From positions 806,001-870,000 of the forward strand of contig NC_020453.1 in the NCBI RefSeq assembly GCF_000344805.1: a DNA stretch of 64,000 bases, in the 5' to 3' direction. The position numbers were made by a program, and so were the translations under genes. How positions within the stretch are numbered: the first letter of the stretch is position 1; each line of letters opens with the position of its first letter. The notes below the pieces were generated by a model. The model searched no databases. It was not told the DNA's origin and was given only the letters and a program-made list of their open reading frames with translations. Positions 36,921 to 45,174 of this stretch are shown here, piece after piece. This stretch comes from Bradyrhizobium oligotrophicum S58 (GTDB lineage Bacteria; Pseudomonadota; Alphaproteobacteria; Rhizobiales; Xanthobacteraceae).

Positions 36921-37388
36921 ATGCCGGCACGATCGACCTCGCGCACAGCGCCCTCGGCCGTCGCGATCAACACAGTCGTCACGTCGATCCTGACGGTGCA
37001 GACCGCGGGCCGCGGCTTCACCGATCTCACCCGCGAGGTCGACGCGTTCCTGCGCGGGGTCTCGGCCAGAGAAGGCGCGGTGACCGTCTTCATCCGCCAC
37101 ACCTCGGCGTCGCTGACGATCCAGGAGAATGCCGATCCGACTGTGCTGCGCGATCTCACCACGGCGCTGGCGCGGCTGGCGCCCGAGGATGCCGGCTGGG
37201 TGCACGACCCCGAGGGGCCGGACGACATGCCGGCCCACATCAAGACCATGCTGAGTGCGGTCTCGCTGCAGGTGCCGGTGCAGGACGGCCGCATGATGCT
37301 CGGCACCTGGCAGGCGATCTACCTGATCGAGCATCGCGCGCGTCCGCACGCCCGCGAGGTGGTGGTGCAGTTCGTCGGCGCGGCGTGA
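36921..37388 (+). CDS. YjbQ-family protein (secondary thiamine-phosphate synthase-like)
   Basis: 155 aa. Core family motifs are FTDLTREVDAFLRGVSAREG, VFIRHTSASLTIQENADPTV with the conserved His and Asp/Glu, HDPEGPDDMPAHIKTMLSAV and the ending GTWQAIYLIEHRARPHAREV. The E. coli homologue shows weak thiamine-phosphate synthase activity, but the native role is uncertain. It is convergent with the MHS transporter gene, with a strong shared terminator between. Confidence 0.88.
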   Translation: MPARSTSRTAPSAVAINTVVTSILTVQTAGRGFTDLTREVDAFLRGVSAREGAVTVFIRHTSASLTIQENADPTVLRDLTTALARLAPEDAGWVHDPEGPDDMPAHIKTMLSAVSLQVPVQDGRMMLGTWQAIYLIEHRARPHAREVVVQFVGAA

Positions 37389-37422
37389 CGCCATAAAGAG
37401 AAAACTCCTCGGCTAAAATGCG

Positions 37423-37452
37423 GAACGGCCGCGGAGTGATCCGCGGCCGTTC
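37423..37452. terminator. Bidirectional hairpin terminator
   Basis: GAACGGCCGCGGA (37423-37435), loop GTGA, TCCGCGGCCGTTC (37440-37452): a perfect 13-bp stem between two convergent genes, with only weak T tracts. Confidence 0.8.
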
Positions 37453-37496
37453 GTCGAGAGAGATGGAAGCGAGCGGGGTCGCCGCTCGCATCGTGA

Positions 37497-39161
37497 TCAG
37501 GTCGACTGGATGTCGACGTCCTTGGTTTCCGGCAGGAACAGGAAGCCGACGATCGCGGTGATGACTGCGAACGTGATCGGGTACCACAGGCCGGCATAGA
37601 TATCGCCGGTCGAGGCCACGATCGCGAAGGCGGTCGCCGGCAGCAGGCCGCCGAACCAGCCGTTGCCGATGTGGTAGGGCAGCGACATCGAGGTGTAGCG
37701 GATCTTGGTCGGGAACAGCTCGACCAGCATCGCTGCGATCGGGCCGTAGACCATGGTCACGAAGATCACCAGGATGAACAGCAGTCCGACGATCGCCGCG
37801 ACCTGCGGACGGAAGATGTCGAACGGATGCGCCATCTTCACGATCGTCGGGTCGCCCGCCTTCGGATAGCCGGCCTCGCCGATCGCCGCCGTCAGCGCCG
37901 GGTTGCTGGTCTTGGCGTCGGTGTAGGGCACTTCCTTGCCGTTGAAGGTGACCTTCACGCCCGAGCCGGCCGGGCCAGGCACGGTCGAATAACGGACCGA
38001 GGACGAGGCCAGGAAGGCGCGTGCGGTGTCGCAAGGCGCGGTGAACACGCGGGTGCCGACCGGGTTGAACAGGTCGCCGCAGCCGGCGGGATCAGCCACC
38101 ACTTCCACCTTCGTCGCCTCGATCGCCTTTTCCAGCGCCGGGTTGGCGTTGGTGGTGATCATCTTGAAGATCGGGAAGAAGGTCAGCGCCGCGATCAGGC
38201 AGCCGCCCAGGATGATCGGCTTGCGGCCGATCTTGTCGGAGAGGATGCCGAACACGATGAAGAAACCGGTGCCGAGCAGCAACGACCACGCGATCAGGAG
38301 GTTGGCGGTGTAGCCGTCGACCTTCAGGATCGATTGCAGGAAGAACAGCGCGTAGAACTGGCCGGTGTACCAGACCACGCCCTGGCCCATGGTGGCGCCG
38401 ATCAGCGCCAGCAGCACGATCTTGCCGTTGCTCCAGTTCGCGAAAGCCTCCGTCAGCGGCGCCTTCGAGCTCTTGCCCTCGTCCTTCATCTTCTGGAACA
38501 CCGGCGACTCGTTGAGGCGCAGACGGATCCAGACGGAGACGCCGAGCAGCAGCACGGATACCAGGAACGGCACGCGCCAGCCCCATTTGGCGAAGTCGGC
38601 CTCGCCGATGATGGTGCGGGTGAACAGGATCACCAGCAGCGACAGGAACAGGCCCATCGTCGCTGTCGTCTGGATGAAGGAGGTGTAGTAGCCGCGCTTG
38701 CCCATCGGGGCGTGCTCGGCGACATAGGTGGCCGCGCCGCCATACTCACCGCCGAGCGCGAGGCCCTGCAAGAGTCGCAGACCGATCAGGATCACCGGCG
38801 CCGCGAAGCCGATGGTCTCGGCGTTCGGCAGGATGCCGACGATGAAGGTCGACAGACCCATGATCAGGATCGTGACCAGGAAGGTGTATTTGCGGCCGAC
38901 GATATCGCCGATGCGGCCGAACACGATGGCGCCGAACGGGCGGACCAGGAAGCCGGCGGCGAAGGCGAGCAGCGCGAAGATGTCGCGGGTGGCCGGCGGA
39001 TAGGCCGAGAAGAACTGCGCGCCGATGATAGAGGCCAGGGACCCGTAGAGATAGAAGTCGTACCACTCGAAGACGGTGCCGAGCGAGGAAGCCAGAATGA
39101 CGAAGCGTTCGTCCTTCGTCATGCCTCCCGATCTCGCTTGTGTGGCTACCATTGTTGACAT
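37497..39161 (-). CDS. MFS transporter of the metabolite:H+ symporter (MHS/ProP-like) family
   Basis: 554 aa from ATG 39161; alternatives at 39167 and 39152 exist, but GGGGAG is best spaced for 39161. Opening SLGTVFEWYDFYLYGSLAS is characteristic of MHS carriers, and the repeated loop motif appears as GRIGDIVGRK (82-91) and LSDKIGRK. A hydrophilic insertion of about 115 residues (335-450) lies in the C-terminal half between helices and has two cysteines; it makes the protein longer than the ~430-aa norm. Substrates of this family are small carboxylates, betaines or similar; not deducible here. Confidence 0.88.
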   Translation of the reverse strand: MSTMVATQARSGGMTKDERFVILASSLGTVFEWYDFYLYGSLASIIGAQFFSAYPPATRDIFALLAFAAGFLVRPFGAIVFGRIGDIVGRKYTFLVTILIMGLSTFIVGILPNAETIGFAAPVILIGLRLLQGLALGGEYGGAATYVAEHAPMGKRGYYTSFIQTTATMGLFLSLLVILFTRTIIGEADFAKWGWRVPFLVSVLLLGVSVWIRLRLNESPVFQKMKDEGKSSKAPLTEAFANWSNGKIVLLALIGATMGQGVVWYTGQFYALFFLQSILKVDGYTANLLIAWSLLLGTGFFIVFGILSDKIGRKPIILGGCLIAALTFFPIFKMITTNANPALEKAIEATKVEVVADPAGCGDLFNPVGTRVFTAPCDTARAFLASSSVRYSTVPGPAGSGVKVTFNGKEVPYTDAKTSNPALTAAIGEAGYPKAGDPTIVKMAHPFDIFRPQVAAIVGLLFILVIFVTMVYGPIAAMLVELFPTKIRYTSMSLPYHIGNGWFGGLLPATAFAIVASTGDIYAGLWYPITFAVITAIVGFLFLPETKDVDIQST

Positions 39162-39521
39162 TGGCATTCGCTCCCCAAGATCGTTGTGACGATGGTTTCG
39201 CCTCCGCATGCCGGACTTGGACGGCTGATGTCGCGGAGACCTTGGGGCCTTAAGTAACATTGCAGTGAAACTCGTCCCAATACGACTTTCGGCCCTGCCG
39301 GTCCGCGCTCGCGCGAAAGATGGGGACATTGCGGCGGATCAAGTTCGGTGAATGGCCGTCGCGCTACCGATGTTGCGTCGCACAAGGCGTCGATTAACCG
39401 CTCTCCCCGCAAGTGGAATTGTATGCTTGCATGCAACCAGTCGCCGGGCGAGTATTTCCTGAAAGCCGGGCCGCGCGCAGGTGACGCGCGTTGCCGGCGT
39501 CGCAAGGTCAAGTCAGAATTT
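39162..39521. other. 360-bp divergent intergenic region, no feature recognised
   Basis: It separates the MHS transporter and the NarL-type regulator, which are transcribed away from each other, so both promoters should be here. No repeat family member, palindrome longer than chance or ORF with coding character was seen. Confidence 0.5.
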
Positions 39522-40196
39522 ATGGCGGCTGCCAGCACCCATCTCGTCATTGCCGATGATCATCCGCTGTTCCGCAATGCGCTGCGGCAGGCGGTTGCCA
39601 GCGTGCTCGCAGAAGCCGTCGTCGACGAGGCCGGCTCATTCGAGGACCTCACGGCGCTCTTGGAAAAGGACTCCGACGTCGATCTCGTGCTGCTCGACCT
39701 CACCATGCCCGGCATCTCCGGCTTTTCCGGCCTGATCTATCTGCGCGCGCAATACCCTGCGATCCCGGTCGTGATCGTGTCGGCGAGCGATGACGGCGCG
39801 ACCATCCGCCGCTCGCTCGATTTCGGTGCCTCCGGCTTCATCCCGAAGCGGTTCGGCGTCGACACCCTGCGCGACGCCATCAAGCAGGTGATGGATGGTG
39901 ACGTCTGGGTCCCGCCCGACACGGACCTGGCCGCCGGCGCCGATCCGGAAATGACCAGGCTGCGCGACCGCCTGGTGACGCTGACCCCGCAGCAGGTCCG
40001 CGTGCTGATGATGCTGTCGCAGGGCCTGCTCAACAAGCAGATCGCCTACGAGCTCGGCGTCTCCGAGGCGACCATCAAGGCGCATGTCTCGGCCATCCTG
40101 CAGAAGCTCGGCGTCGAGAGCCGGACCCAGGCGGTGATCGCTGCGGCGAAGATCGCAGGCTCGGCCTGGCGGCAGGACGCGCCGACGGGGAAGTGA
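39522..40196 (+). CDS. NarL/LuxR-type response regulator
   Basis: 224 aa from ATG 39522; no strong ribosome site is seen, and the frame is open further upstream. Receiver domain: acidic pocket ADDHP near residues 11-15, phospho-acceptor Asp59 in DLVLLDLTMPG, and the conserved Lys in GFIPKRFG. C-terminal LuxR helix-turn-helix: LTPQQVRVLMMLSQGLLNKQ, then IAYELGVSEATIKAHVSAIL. No partner kinase is adjacent, so it is an orphan regulator; targets unknown. Confidence 0.92.
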   Translation: MAAASTHLVIADDHPLFRNALRQAVASVLAEAVVDEAGSFEDLTALLEKDSDVDLVLLDLTMPGISGFSGLIYLRAQYPAIPVVIVSASDDGATIRRSLDFGASGFIPKRFGVDTLRDAIKQVMDGDVWVPPDTDLAAGADPEMTRLRDRLVTLTPQQVRVLMMLSQGLLNKQIAYELGVSEATIKAHVSAILQKLGVESRTQAVIAAAKIAGSAWRQDAPTGK

Positions 40197-40260
40197 CGGG
40201 CCGATCTTCTCTAGGAGCACGTTGCGTATGACCAATCTGCGGTGCCGCCCTCCGCGCTAA

Positions 40261-40415
40261 ATCCTCATGGTGAGGAGCGCCGCGCCGCACGCAGCCTGAT
40301 CGAAGGCGAGACGGTCGCGGGCGCGGCGCGTCTCGAACCATGAGGCCACCGAAGGTCCGGGCCTCGCCCTTCGAGACGCGCGCCTGAGCGGCGCGCTCCT
40401 CAGGGTGAGGAGCGG
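40261..40415. repeat. Palindromic intergenic repeat, type F (CCTCATGGTGAGGAGCGC family)
   Basis: ATCCTCATGGTGAGGAGCGC at the left, CGCGTCTCGAACCATGAGGC in the middle and CTTCGAGACGCGC with GCGCGCTCCTCAGGGTGAGG at the right. Several arms can pair in alternative ways. Related units are at 53841-53913 and 54034-54083. Confidence 0.75.
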
Positions 40416-40477
40416 CATCTTCGGCGCGTGAGCCAGGGATCGGTTCAGCGGGAAGCCCAAAGTCATTTGGTAGATCC

Positions 40478-40957
40478 ATCGCGACACACCTTCTCAGTCT
40501 CGCGGCGCATATTGCGTCCGAGCTTTGCCATCATCGGCCCTCTTCAAGAACAGAGGGCGCAGGGAAGGCCGGGCGCTGGCCGCGCCCGTGGCCCGCCTGC
40601 AGAAAAAATGCAGGCGGCAGGTACCACAGGTCTGGCCGAACACGCCCGGCCCTCCCTGCGCGATGGTTTTGACGGCTGCTCCGAGCTCTCCCCGGGGACC
40701 GGCGTTCTTGCCCCCGTCATCCGCAACATCGTCGTCACGGACTTGGCATCAGCGTCGGGATGCCAGGACCACACGGCTTGACCGTGCGCGCCGGATCGTT
40801 CGTCCGCAGGACAAAGCCCGCTGCGACCCGACGCGCCCACCGCATCCCGCACTCCACGTTCGTGACGACCGCGAAGCGCCCCTCATGACGAGCACGGGAC
40901 GACTCAACGGGTAGCACGATTTCGGGGAAAAAGAAATGGAAATTTTGAACGCTTCGG
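40478..40957 (-). repeat. Dispersed structured element, copy 2
   Basis: Reverse-oriented counterpart of 27485-27940, aligning along nearly the whole length with many substitutions. Its long stem pairs 40557-40575 with 40643-40661, 19 bp with one wobble if read from the minus strand. The inner hairpin is CCGCCTGCA/TGCAGGCGG (40593-40617), where copy 1 has CCCCGTGC/GCACGGGG. The end hairpin is GCCCTCT/AGAGGGC (40537-40558), where copy 1 has CCCTCC/GGAGGG. Stems are preserved despite changed bases. Small overlapping frames here are not shared with copy 1. Confidence 0.75.
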
Positions 40958-41137
40958 AATGTGCCGACCCTGACGCCCATCGTTTCGGCAAAAGTGTCTG
41001 AGACGCTGAGCTCGTAGTGAATCTATGGGTGGCCCCGGCTCTGGAATATCCATTGGGAAAGGGCGGGTCGTTGCGGTACGACGGCCACGGCCAATGATGG
41101 TGACCTAATTCTTGAAGATCTCGCTGCAATCGCAGAT

Positions 41138-41392
41138 TTGACGACGGGCCCGCTGGGAGAGCTTTGCACGGGATTTGTCTCTGAGGATCTGTTCCCTCGC
41201 AAGGGACTTATCACGCCGCTGCCCGGCAACTTAAGTTGGAAGACAAAGCTGATTGCGTCATGGATGGCCACGACCGGATTTTCTCTCCGGCGCCACACAA
41301 CCATTGTTGAATTGCGCCCCAATTCAACAAAGGCTCAAGTTACCACCTTAGGATGGAAAATGTACGAAGGTAGTTTGATCGTGCCAGCTTGA
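41138..41392 (+). other. Possible short ORF or gene remnant in lower-GC DNA
   Basis: An 84-codon frame begins at TTG 41138 and could be read through from about 41090 without a stop. The product (ELCTGFVSEDLFPRKGLITP, then LPGNLSWKTKLIASWMATTG) resembles nothing I recognise. The DNA from about 40960 to 41400 is visibly lower in GC than its neighbours, suggesting acquired or degenerate sequence. No good ribosome site is seen. Confidence 0.2.
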
Positions 41393-41475
41393 GGACTATT
41401 CGCGGAAGACATTCGGATCAGGTTGACGTGCCGTTTGTCCGCTCGATCTCATCGACGCAACGACGTTGATGACCG

Positions 41476-41781
41476 TCACTGATGCGCTGTGCCTAACCGG
41501 GCTGCACGTGTCGGCAGTTTCTTCACGGCGTCGCCAATCTCCTGCTGAGCTAGCCGCAGCTCATAGATCTTTTGCAGGTTGAGCCAGAAATCAGGGCTCG
41601 TCCCAAACCAGTGACCGAGGCGCAGCGCCGTATCGGCGGTGATGCTGCGCTGGCCGTTGATGATCGCGGTGATCCTGTTGACGGGCACGTCGAGCTGGCG
41701 CGCCAGCTCTGCCGCCGACATCCCGAGCTCATCGAGCTCTTCGGCGAGTTGAACGCCCGGGTGAATGGGACTGCGTGCCAT
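41476..41781 (-). CDS. higA: HigA-family antitoxin (Xre-type HTH)
   Basis: 101 aa. It opens MARSPIHPGVQLAEELDELG and continues with the helix-turn-helix MSAAELARQLDVPVNRITAI, then INGQRSITADTALRLGHWFG and TSPDFWLNLQKIYELRLAQQ, the standard VapI/HigA sequence pattern. It neutralises the HigB toxin encoded 10 bp upstream and represses the operon. Toxin-first order is characteristic of higBA. Confidence 0.92.
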   Translation of the reverse strand: MARSPIHPGVQLAEELDELGMSAAELARQLDVPVNRITAIINGQRSITADTALRLGHWFGTSPDFWLNLQKIYELRLAQQEIGDAVKKLPTRAARLGTAHQ

Positions 41782-41791
41782 GATGTGCCTC

Positions 41792-42076
41792 CTAATGATA
41801 GTCGACGATCTCGACGTTGACAGGACCGGGCGAGCCGGGCGGCCATTCGAAACAAATCCGCCACTGATCGTTGATGCGGATGCTGTACTGACCTTGTCGA
41901 TTGCCCTTGAGCGCCTCTAGCCGATTTCCGGGCAGGGCGCCGAGATCCTTCAAGCTCGTTGCGGCTTCCAGTCGGTCGAGCCGAATTCCCGCCTGGCGGG
42001 CGAAACCAGAGAATTCCCTGACGACTTCGCCATTTGCAAAGCGCTCGGTTCTCCTGTCCCGGTAGCCGACGATCAT
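41792..42076 (-). CDS. higB: HigB/RelE-superfamily toxin
   Basis: 94 aa from ATG 42076 (GTG 42085 is an alternative). Family marks: FARQAGIRLDRLEAATSLKD, LGALPGNRLEALKGNRQGQY and the basic/aromatic core SIRINDQWRICFEWP, with VEIVDYH at the end; Arg and His residues of this core are those used for mRNA cleavage in HigB-type toxins. It cleaves ribosome-bound mRNA when not bound by HigA. Paired with higA on the same strand. Confidence 0.9.
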   Translation of the reverse strand: MIVGYRDRRTERFANGEVVREFSGFARQAGIRLDRLEAATSLKDLGALPGNRLEALKGNRQGQYSIRINDQWRICFEWPPGSPGPVNVEIVDYH

Positions 42077-42095
42077 GACGAGCACTTAGCACGAA

Positions 42096-42117
42096 TTACG
42101 AGTTACGTAAAGCGTAA
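42096..42117. promoter_or_regulatory. TTACG repeats upstream of higBA, likely operator/promoter
   Basis: TTACG at 42096-42100 and 42103-42107, with CGTAA at 42113-42117. The last two form a perfect inverted repeat around five bases, 27-41 bp upstream of the higB ATG. HigA-type antitoxins bind such short palindromes; assignment is by position. Confidence 0.45.
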
Positions 42118-42159
42118 GGGAAGCTTCATCGGTGCCCGACTTGGCCGATTGCCGCCGAT

Positions 42160-42231
42160 CTCCGCCCAGCGCGCGTGCGTGTGTTCGTGGACTATCTCGT
42201 CGAGTGGATGGGGGCAAGCAACGAGCCGTAA
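42160..42231 (+). pseudogene. Remnant of a LysR-family regulator (C-terminal tail only)
   Basis: The last frame reads RVRVFVDYLVEWMGASNEP then TAA. Bases 42172-42211 match 47102-47141, the end of the intact LysR gene at 46250, at about 38 of 40 positions. The preceding body of the gene is absent: upstream sequence is the higBA promoter. It looks like a paralogous regulator whose 5' part was lost, possibly when the toxin-antitoxin module entered. Confidence 0.6.
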
Positions 42232-42322
42232 GTGCTCGCTCTCTCCGAGCCCGTCCCTGAAATCGCAGAGCAGTGAGACGGCCGGGTTTGCGCCCGGCCG
42301 CCGGTTCGACGAAGCCCGCGTG

Positions 42323-42874
42323 TCAGCCCACCGGCTGCAAGGCCAGCCCCACCTTCGGGAAGTCGATGTCGGTGTGCGCCGCGTTGTTGATGTAGTTGGT
42401 CAGGACGTTGATCGCGACGTTGGCGATGATCTCGACCAGCCGGCCATCGTCGAGACCGGCGGCACGCGCGGTGGCGAGGTCGGCGTCGGCGACTTGCCCC
42501 TTGGTCTCGACGACGCGACGCGCGAGGCGGGCGACGGCGGCGTCGGTAGCGTTGTCGGCAGTGCCCTCGCGGGCCTTGCGGAGGCCGTCCGGGCTGAGGC
42601 CCGCGCCCTTACCCATCAGTGAGTGCGCGGACAGGCAGTATTCGCAGCCATTGGCCTGGGCGACCGCGAGCGCGATGATCTCGCGCTGTCTGGCGCTGAG
42701 CGCGCCCTTGGCGAGCGCATCGGAGAAGGCGAGATATCCGTTCAGCGTGGCGCCCGACTGCGCCAGCGTCGAGAACAGGTTTGGCGTCATGCCGATCTTG
42801 GCCTTGACGGCGGACAGCGCGGCGACGACGCCGGCATCGGCGCGGGTGGTGTCGACGAGAGCAATGCGGGGCAT
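42323..42874 (-). CDS. AhpD-like carboxymuconolactone decarboxylase family protein
   Basis: 183 aa from ATG 42874; a start three codons earlier abuts the ribosome site. The peroxidatic motif CEYCLSAH gives Cys77, Cys80 and His84, as in AhpD-type alkylhydroperoxidases. Upstream is MTPNLFSTLAQSGATLNGYL, and the C-terminal AGLDDGRLVEIIANVAINVL completes the helical bundle. It probably reduces peroxides or is an oxidative-stress protein. It is divergent from an AraC regulator that likely controls it. Confidence 0.88.
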   Translation of the reverse strand: MPRIALVDTTRADAGVVAALSAVKAKIGMTPNLFSTLAQSGATLNGYLAFSDALAKGALSARQREIIALAVAQANGCEYCLSAHSLMGKGAGLSPDGLRKAREGTADNATDAAVARLARRVVETKGQVADADLATARAAGLDDGRLVEIIANVAINVLTNYINNAAHTDIDFPKVGLALQPVG

Positions 42875-42968
42875 GGGAAACATCCTTGGCTTGAGGTGCG
42901 GGCTTGCACTCCCCCTCTATGCAGGACTATGTGAGACGTGAGGTGCCAGAAACATTGCAGATCGTCCC

Positions 42969-43769
42969 ATGGATCCCTTTGCAGGGCTGTTCGCTCATGT
43001 CACGCCCCGAGCCCGGACCTTCTTCTCCGGCAACCTCTGCAACACCGTGGAGTTCGGGCCGGAGGGCCATCTGCACCTGTTCAAGGCCGGCGTGCTGACC
43101 CTGGCCCAGCCGGGCGCCGATGATGTGGAGCTGCACGAGCCGACGCTGCTGTTCTTTCCCCGCGGGCGGACGCACCGCTTCATCGTCGATCCCTCCCGTG
43201 GCGCCGACCTCGTCTGCGCGACCGTCGAGCTCGGCGGTGCCGAGGGCAATCCGATCGGTGAGGGACTGCCCGAGCTGGTGGTGATGCCGATCGCCGGACA
43301 TCCGACGCTCGCGCCGGTCTGCGACCTGCTGGTCGCCGAGGGTTTTGCCGATGGCGGCGGCCGGCAGGCGGCGCTCGACCGGCTGTTCGACTATCTGCTG
43401 ATCCTGATCGTCCGCCACGTCGTCGCCAGCGGCGGCGTCGAGAGCGGCGTGCTCGCCGGGCTCGCCGAGCCGCGCCTCGCCAAGGCGCTGACCGCGATCC
43501 ACGACGCGCCGGGCCGGCCGTGGACACTCGAGGATCTGGCCGAGCTCGCCGGGATGTCGCGCACGCGCTTCGCCGATTTGTTCCGGACGCGGGTCGGCCG
43601 GACGCCGATCGACTACCTGACGGCCTGGCGCATGACGCTGGCGCGCCAGCTTCTAGCCAGGGGCAAGTCGGTCAAGAGCGTTGCCGCCCAGGTCGGCTAC
43701 GACAGCGCCGCCGCGTTCTCACGTGTGTTCAGCCGGACGTCGGGCCGCCCGCCACGCGAGGTGCGATAG
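42969..43769 (+). CDS. AraC-family transcriptional regulator with cupin sensor
   Basis: 266 aa. The N-terminal cupin half has NTVEFGPEGHLHLFKAGVLT and LLFFPRGRTHRFIVDP; the C-terminal half holds the two AraC helix-turn-helices (PWTLEDLAELAGMSRTRFAD and VKSVAAQVGYDSAAAFSRVF). AraC regulators of the cupin_6 type often sit beside redox or small-molecule enzymes and activate them. The 94-bp divergent gap to the AhpD-like gene likely contains its site. Confidence 0.9.
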   Translation: MDPFAGLFAHVTPRARTFFSGNLCNTVEFGPEGHLHLFKAGVLTLAQPGADDVELHEPTLLFFPRGRTHRFIVDPSRGADLVCATVELGGAEGNPIGEGLPELVVMPIAGHPTLAPVCDLLVAEGFADGGGRQAALDRLFDYLLILIVRHVVASGGVESGVLAGLAEPRLAKALTAIHDAPGRPWTLEDLAELAGMSRTRFADLFRTRVGRTPIDYLTAWRMTLARQLLARGKSVKSVAAQVGYDSAAAFSRVFSRTSGRPPREVR

Positions 43770-43791
43770 CCGGGCGGCCGTGTCGACATCA

Positions 43792-44169
43792 TCAGCGATC
43801 ATAGTGGCTGTGATGATGGTGGTGATGATGGTGATGGCCCCGTCCGATGCTGACGCCGCCGACTCCGGGAATGCCGATGACCGTGCGGTGATGGTGATGG
43901 TGATGATGATGATGGTGGTAGTGCCGGTGGCCTCTCCTGATGATCACCGTTTCCGCCAGCTTGACCTCGTCCGCTTTGGTCTGGGCGCGTGCGGCGTCAT
44001 CGGCCTGCAGCAGCGAGAGAGCATTTGGAATTGGCGCAAGCAATTCGGCGTAAGACGATGCCTGGGGGATGGGGGACGCGTTCGCACTCGGCAATGTATT
44101 GGCCTGTGCGCTACCGGCGGTGATCGCCGCGGCTGCGGCTCCGAGCAGTGCGGCTGTCTTCTTGTCCAT
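43792..44169 (-). CDS. Secreted histidine-rich protein
   Basis: 125 aa from ATG 44169, with GGAGAA upstream. After a signal peptide (ALLGAAAAAITAGSAQA) there is a short helical region, then two polyhistidine tracts: one of ten His (about residues 85-94) preceded by RGHRHY, and one of nine (112-120) ending SHYDR, separated by a Gly/Val stretch. The tracts are expected to bind Ni, Zn, Co or Cu in the periplasm. Role in metal storage or buffering is inference. It is convergent with the AraC gene. Confidence 0.75.
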   Translation of the reverse strand: MDKKTAALLGAAAAAITAGSAQANTLPSANASPIPQASSYAELLAPIPNALSLLQADDAARAQTKADEVKLAETVIIRRGHRHYHHHHHHHHHHRTVIGIPGVGGVSIGRGHHHHHHHHHSHYDR

Positions 44170-44321
44170 ATCGACGTTCTCCGGGGGACTGGATCTCGAC
44201 GCCGCTTTACGACGCATGGAAGCTCGAACGCAGATCCGGCTGCCTTTGTTCCTTTGGGAGGCGCTGCGGACGAGCTCATCGTCACAAAGGCCGGTCACCG
44301 CGCCGCCGCTCGCCAGCCGCG

Positions 44322-45134
44322 CTAGACAAAGCGCTGCACGAACTTCAACGCCGTCTCGGCCACCTCGCGCCAGCCGCTGTCGATGGTCAGCGAGTGGCCA
44401 CGCTGCGGGAATTGGGCGAACTCGGTGACGGCGTGTGGATTGCGCTTGTGCCGCTCATAGGCTGCGCGGGCGACCGAGGGCGGCACGGTGTGGTCGTGCT
44501 CTCCCGAGATGATCAGCAAAGGGCCGCGCTCAGCGGCCTCGTTGTCGACGCGGGCTTCGGTCCATGGATTGAGATTGGCGGCTGCGGCCTGGAAGATCGG
44601 CCTGCCCGGGGCCGGCGCCTGATAGGCGTCGTAGAGGTCGGCGCTCTCGGTCTCAGGCACCGCGTTGGCGAAGGCGTAGCGGAACTGGTCTGGCGTGAGA
44701 CTGACGTTGCGGGTCGCGTTGGCCGGGTTGTGCAGCACCGGCCAGGCGGAGCGCAGGGCGGAGACCGGCAGCGGCAGCACGCCGCGGAACGGCGCCGGAT
44801 CGATCGCAACCGTCGCGGCCGAGAGCCCTCGGCCGGCGAGGATCTGCGCGATCAGGCCGCCGAAGGAATGGCCGATGAGGGCCGGCCGCCGGTCGAGCGC
44901 CGCGGCGATGCGTGAGAAATGCGCCACGACCTCGCCGATGGTTTCAGGCGCCGCGGCGCCGCCGATCTCCGCCGGCCAGCCGGGCGCTAGCGCGGCGTAG
45001 CCGGCGGCATTGAACAGCTCGACCCACCGATCCCACGAGCTGGGCTTCAGCCACAGGCCGTGGATGAAGACGACCGCGGGCCTTTGCGACGCGTTGGCCT
45101 CTCCGGTCGCATCATCAAGTGTGTGGCTCGACAT
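44322..45134 (-). CDS. Alpha/beta hydrolase, serine type
   Basis: 270 aa from ATG 45134. The oxyanion motif is VVFIHGLWLKPSSW, the nucleophile Ser90 is in GHSFGG, and the acid/base end includes SGEHDHTVPPSVA and RGHSLTIDSGW with the catalytic His. No export signal. The substrate is unknown; esterase or lipase-like activity is expected. It lies 40 bp downstream of a second, different alpha/beta hydrolase on the same strand. Confidence 0.85.
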   Translation of the reverse strand: MSSHTLDDATGEANASQRPAVVFIHGLWLKPSSWDRWVELFNAAGYAALAPGWPAEIGGAAAPETIGEVVAHFSRIAAALDRRPALIGHSFGGLIAQILAGRGLSAATVAIDPAPFRGVLPLPVSALRSAWPVLHNPANATRNVSLTPDQFRYAFANAVPETESADLYDAYQAPAPGRPIFQAAAANLNPWTEARVDNEAAERGPLLIISGEHDHTVPPSVARAAYERHKRNPHAVTEFAQFPQRGHSLTIDSGWREVAETALKFVQRFV

Positions 45135-45174
45135 GCTCGGCGCCCTTCTGCCGCGTTGGCCCCGTGCGTGGCGG

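Noticed and set aside
35259..37394. 711-codon open frame on the minus strand
   Set aside because: Runs antisense across three recognised genes and an intergenic region; not coding.
43830..43935. ATGATG-type tandem repeats as a possible microsatellite locus
   Set aside because: They are the antisense of the polyhistidine codons of the secreted His-rich protein and need no separate explanation.
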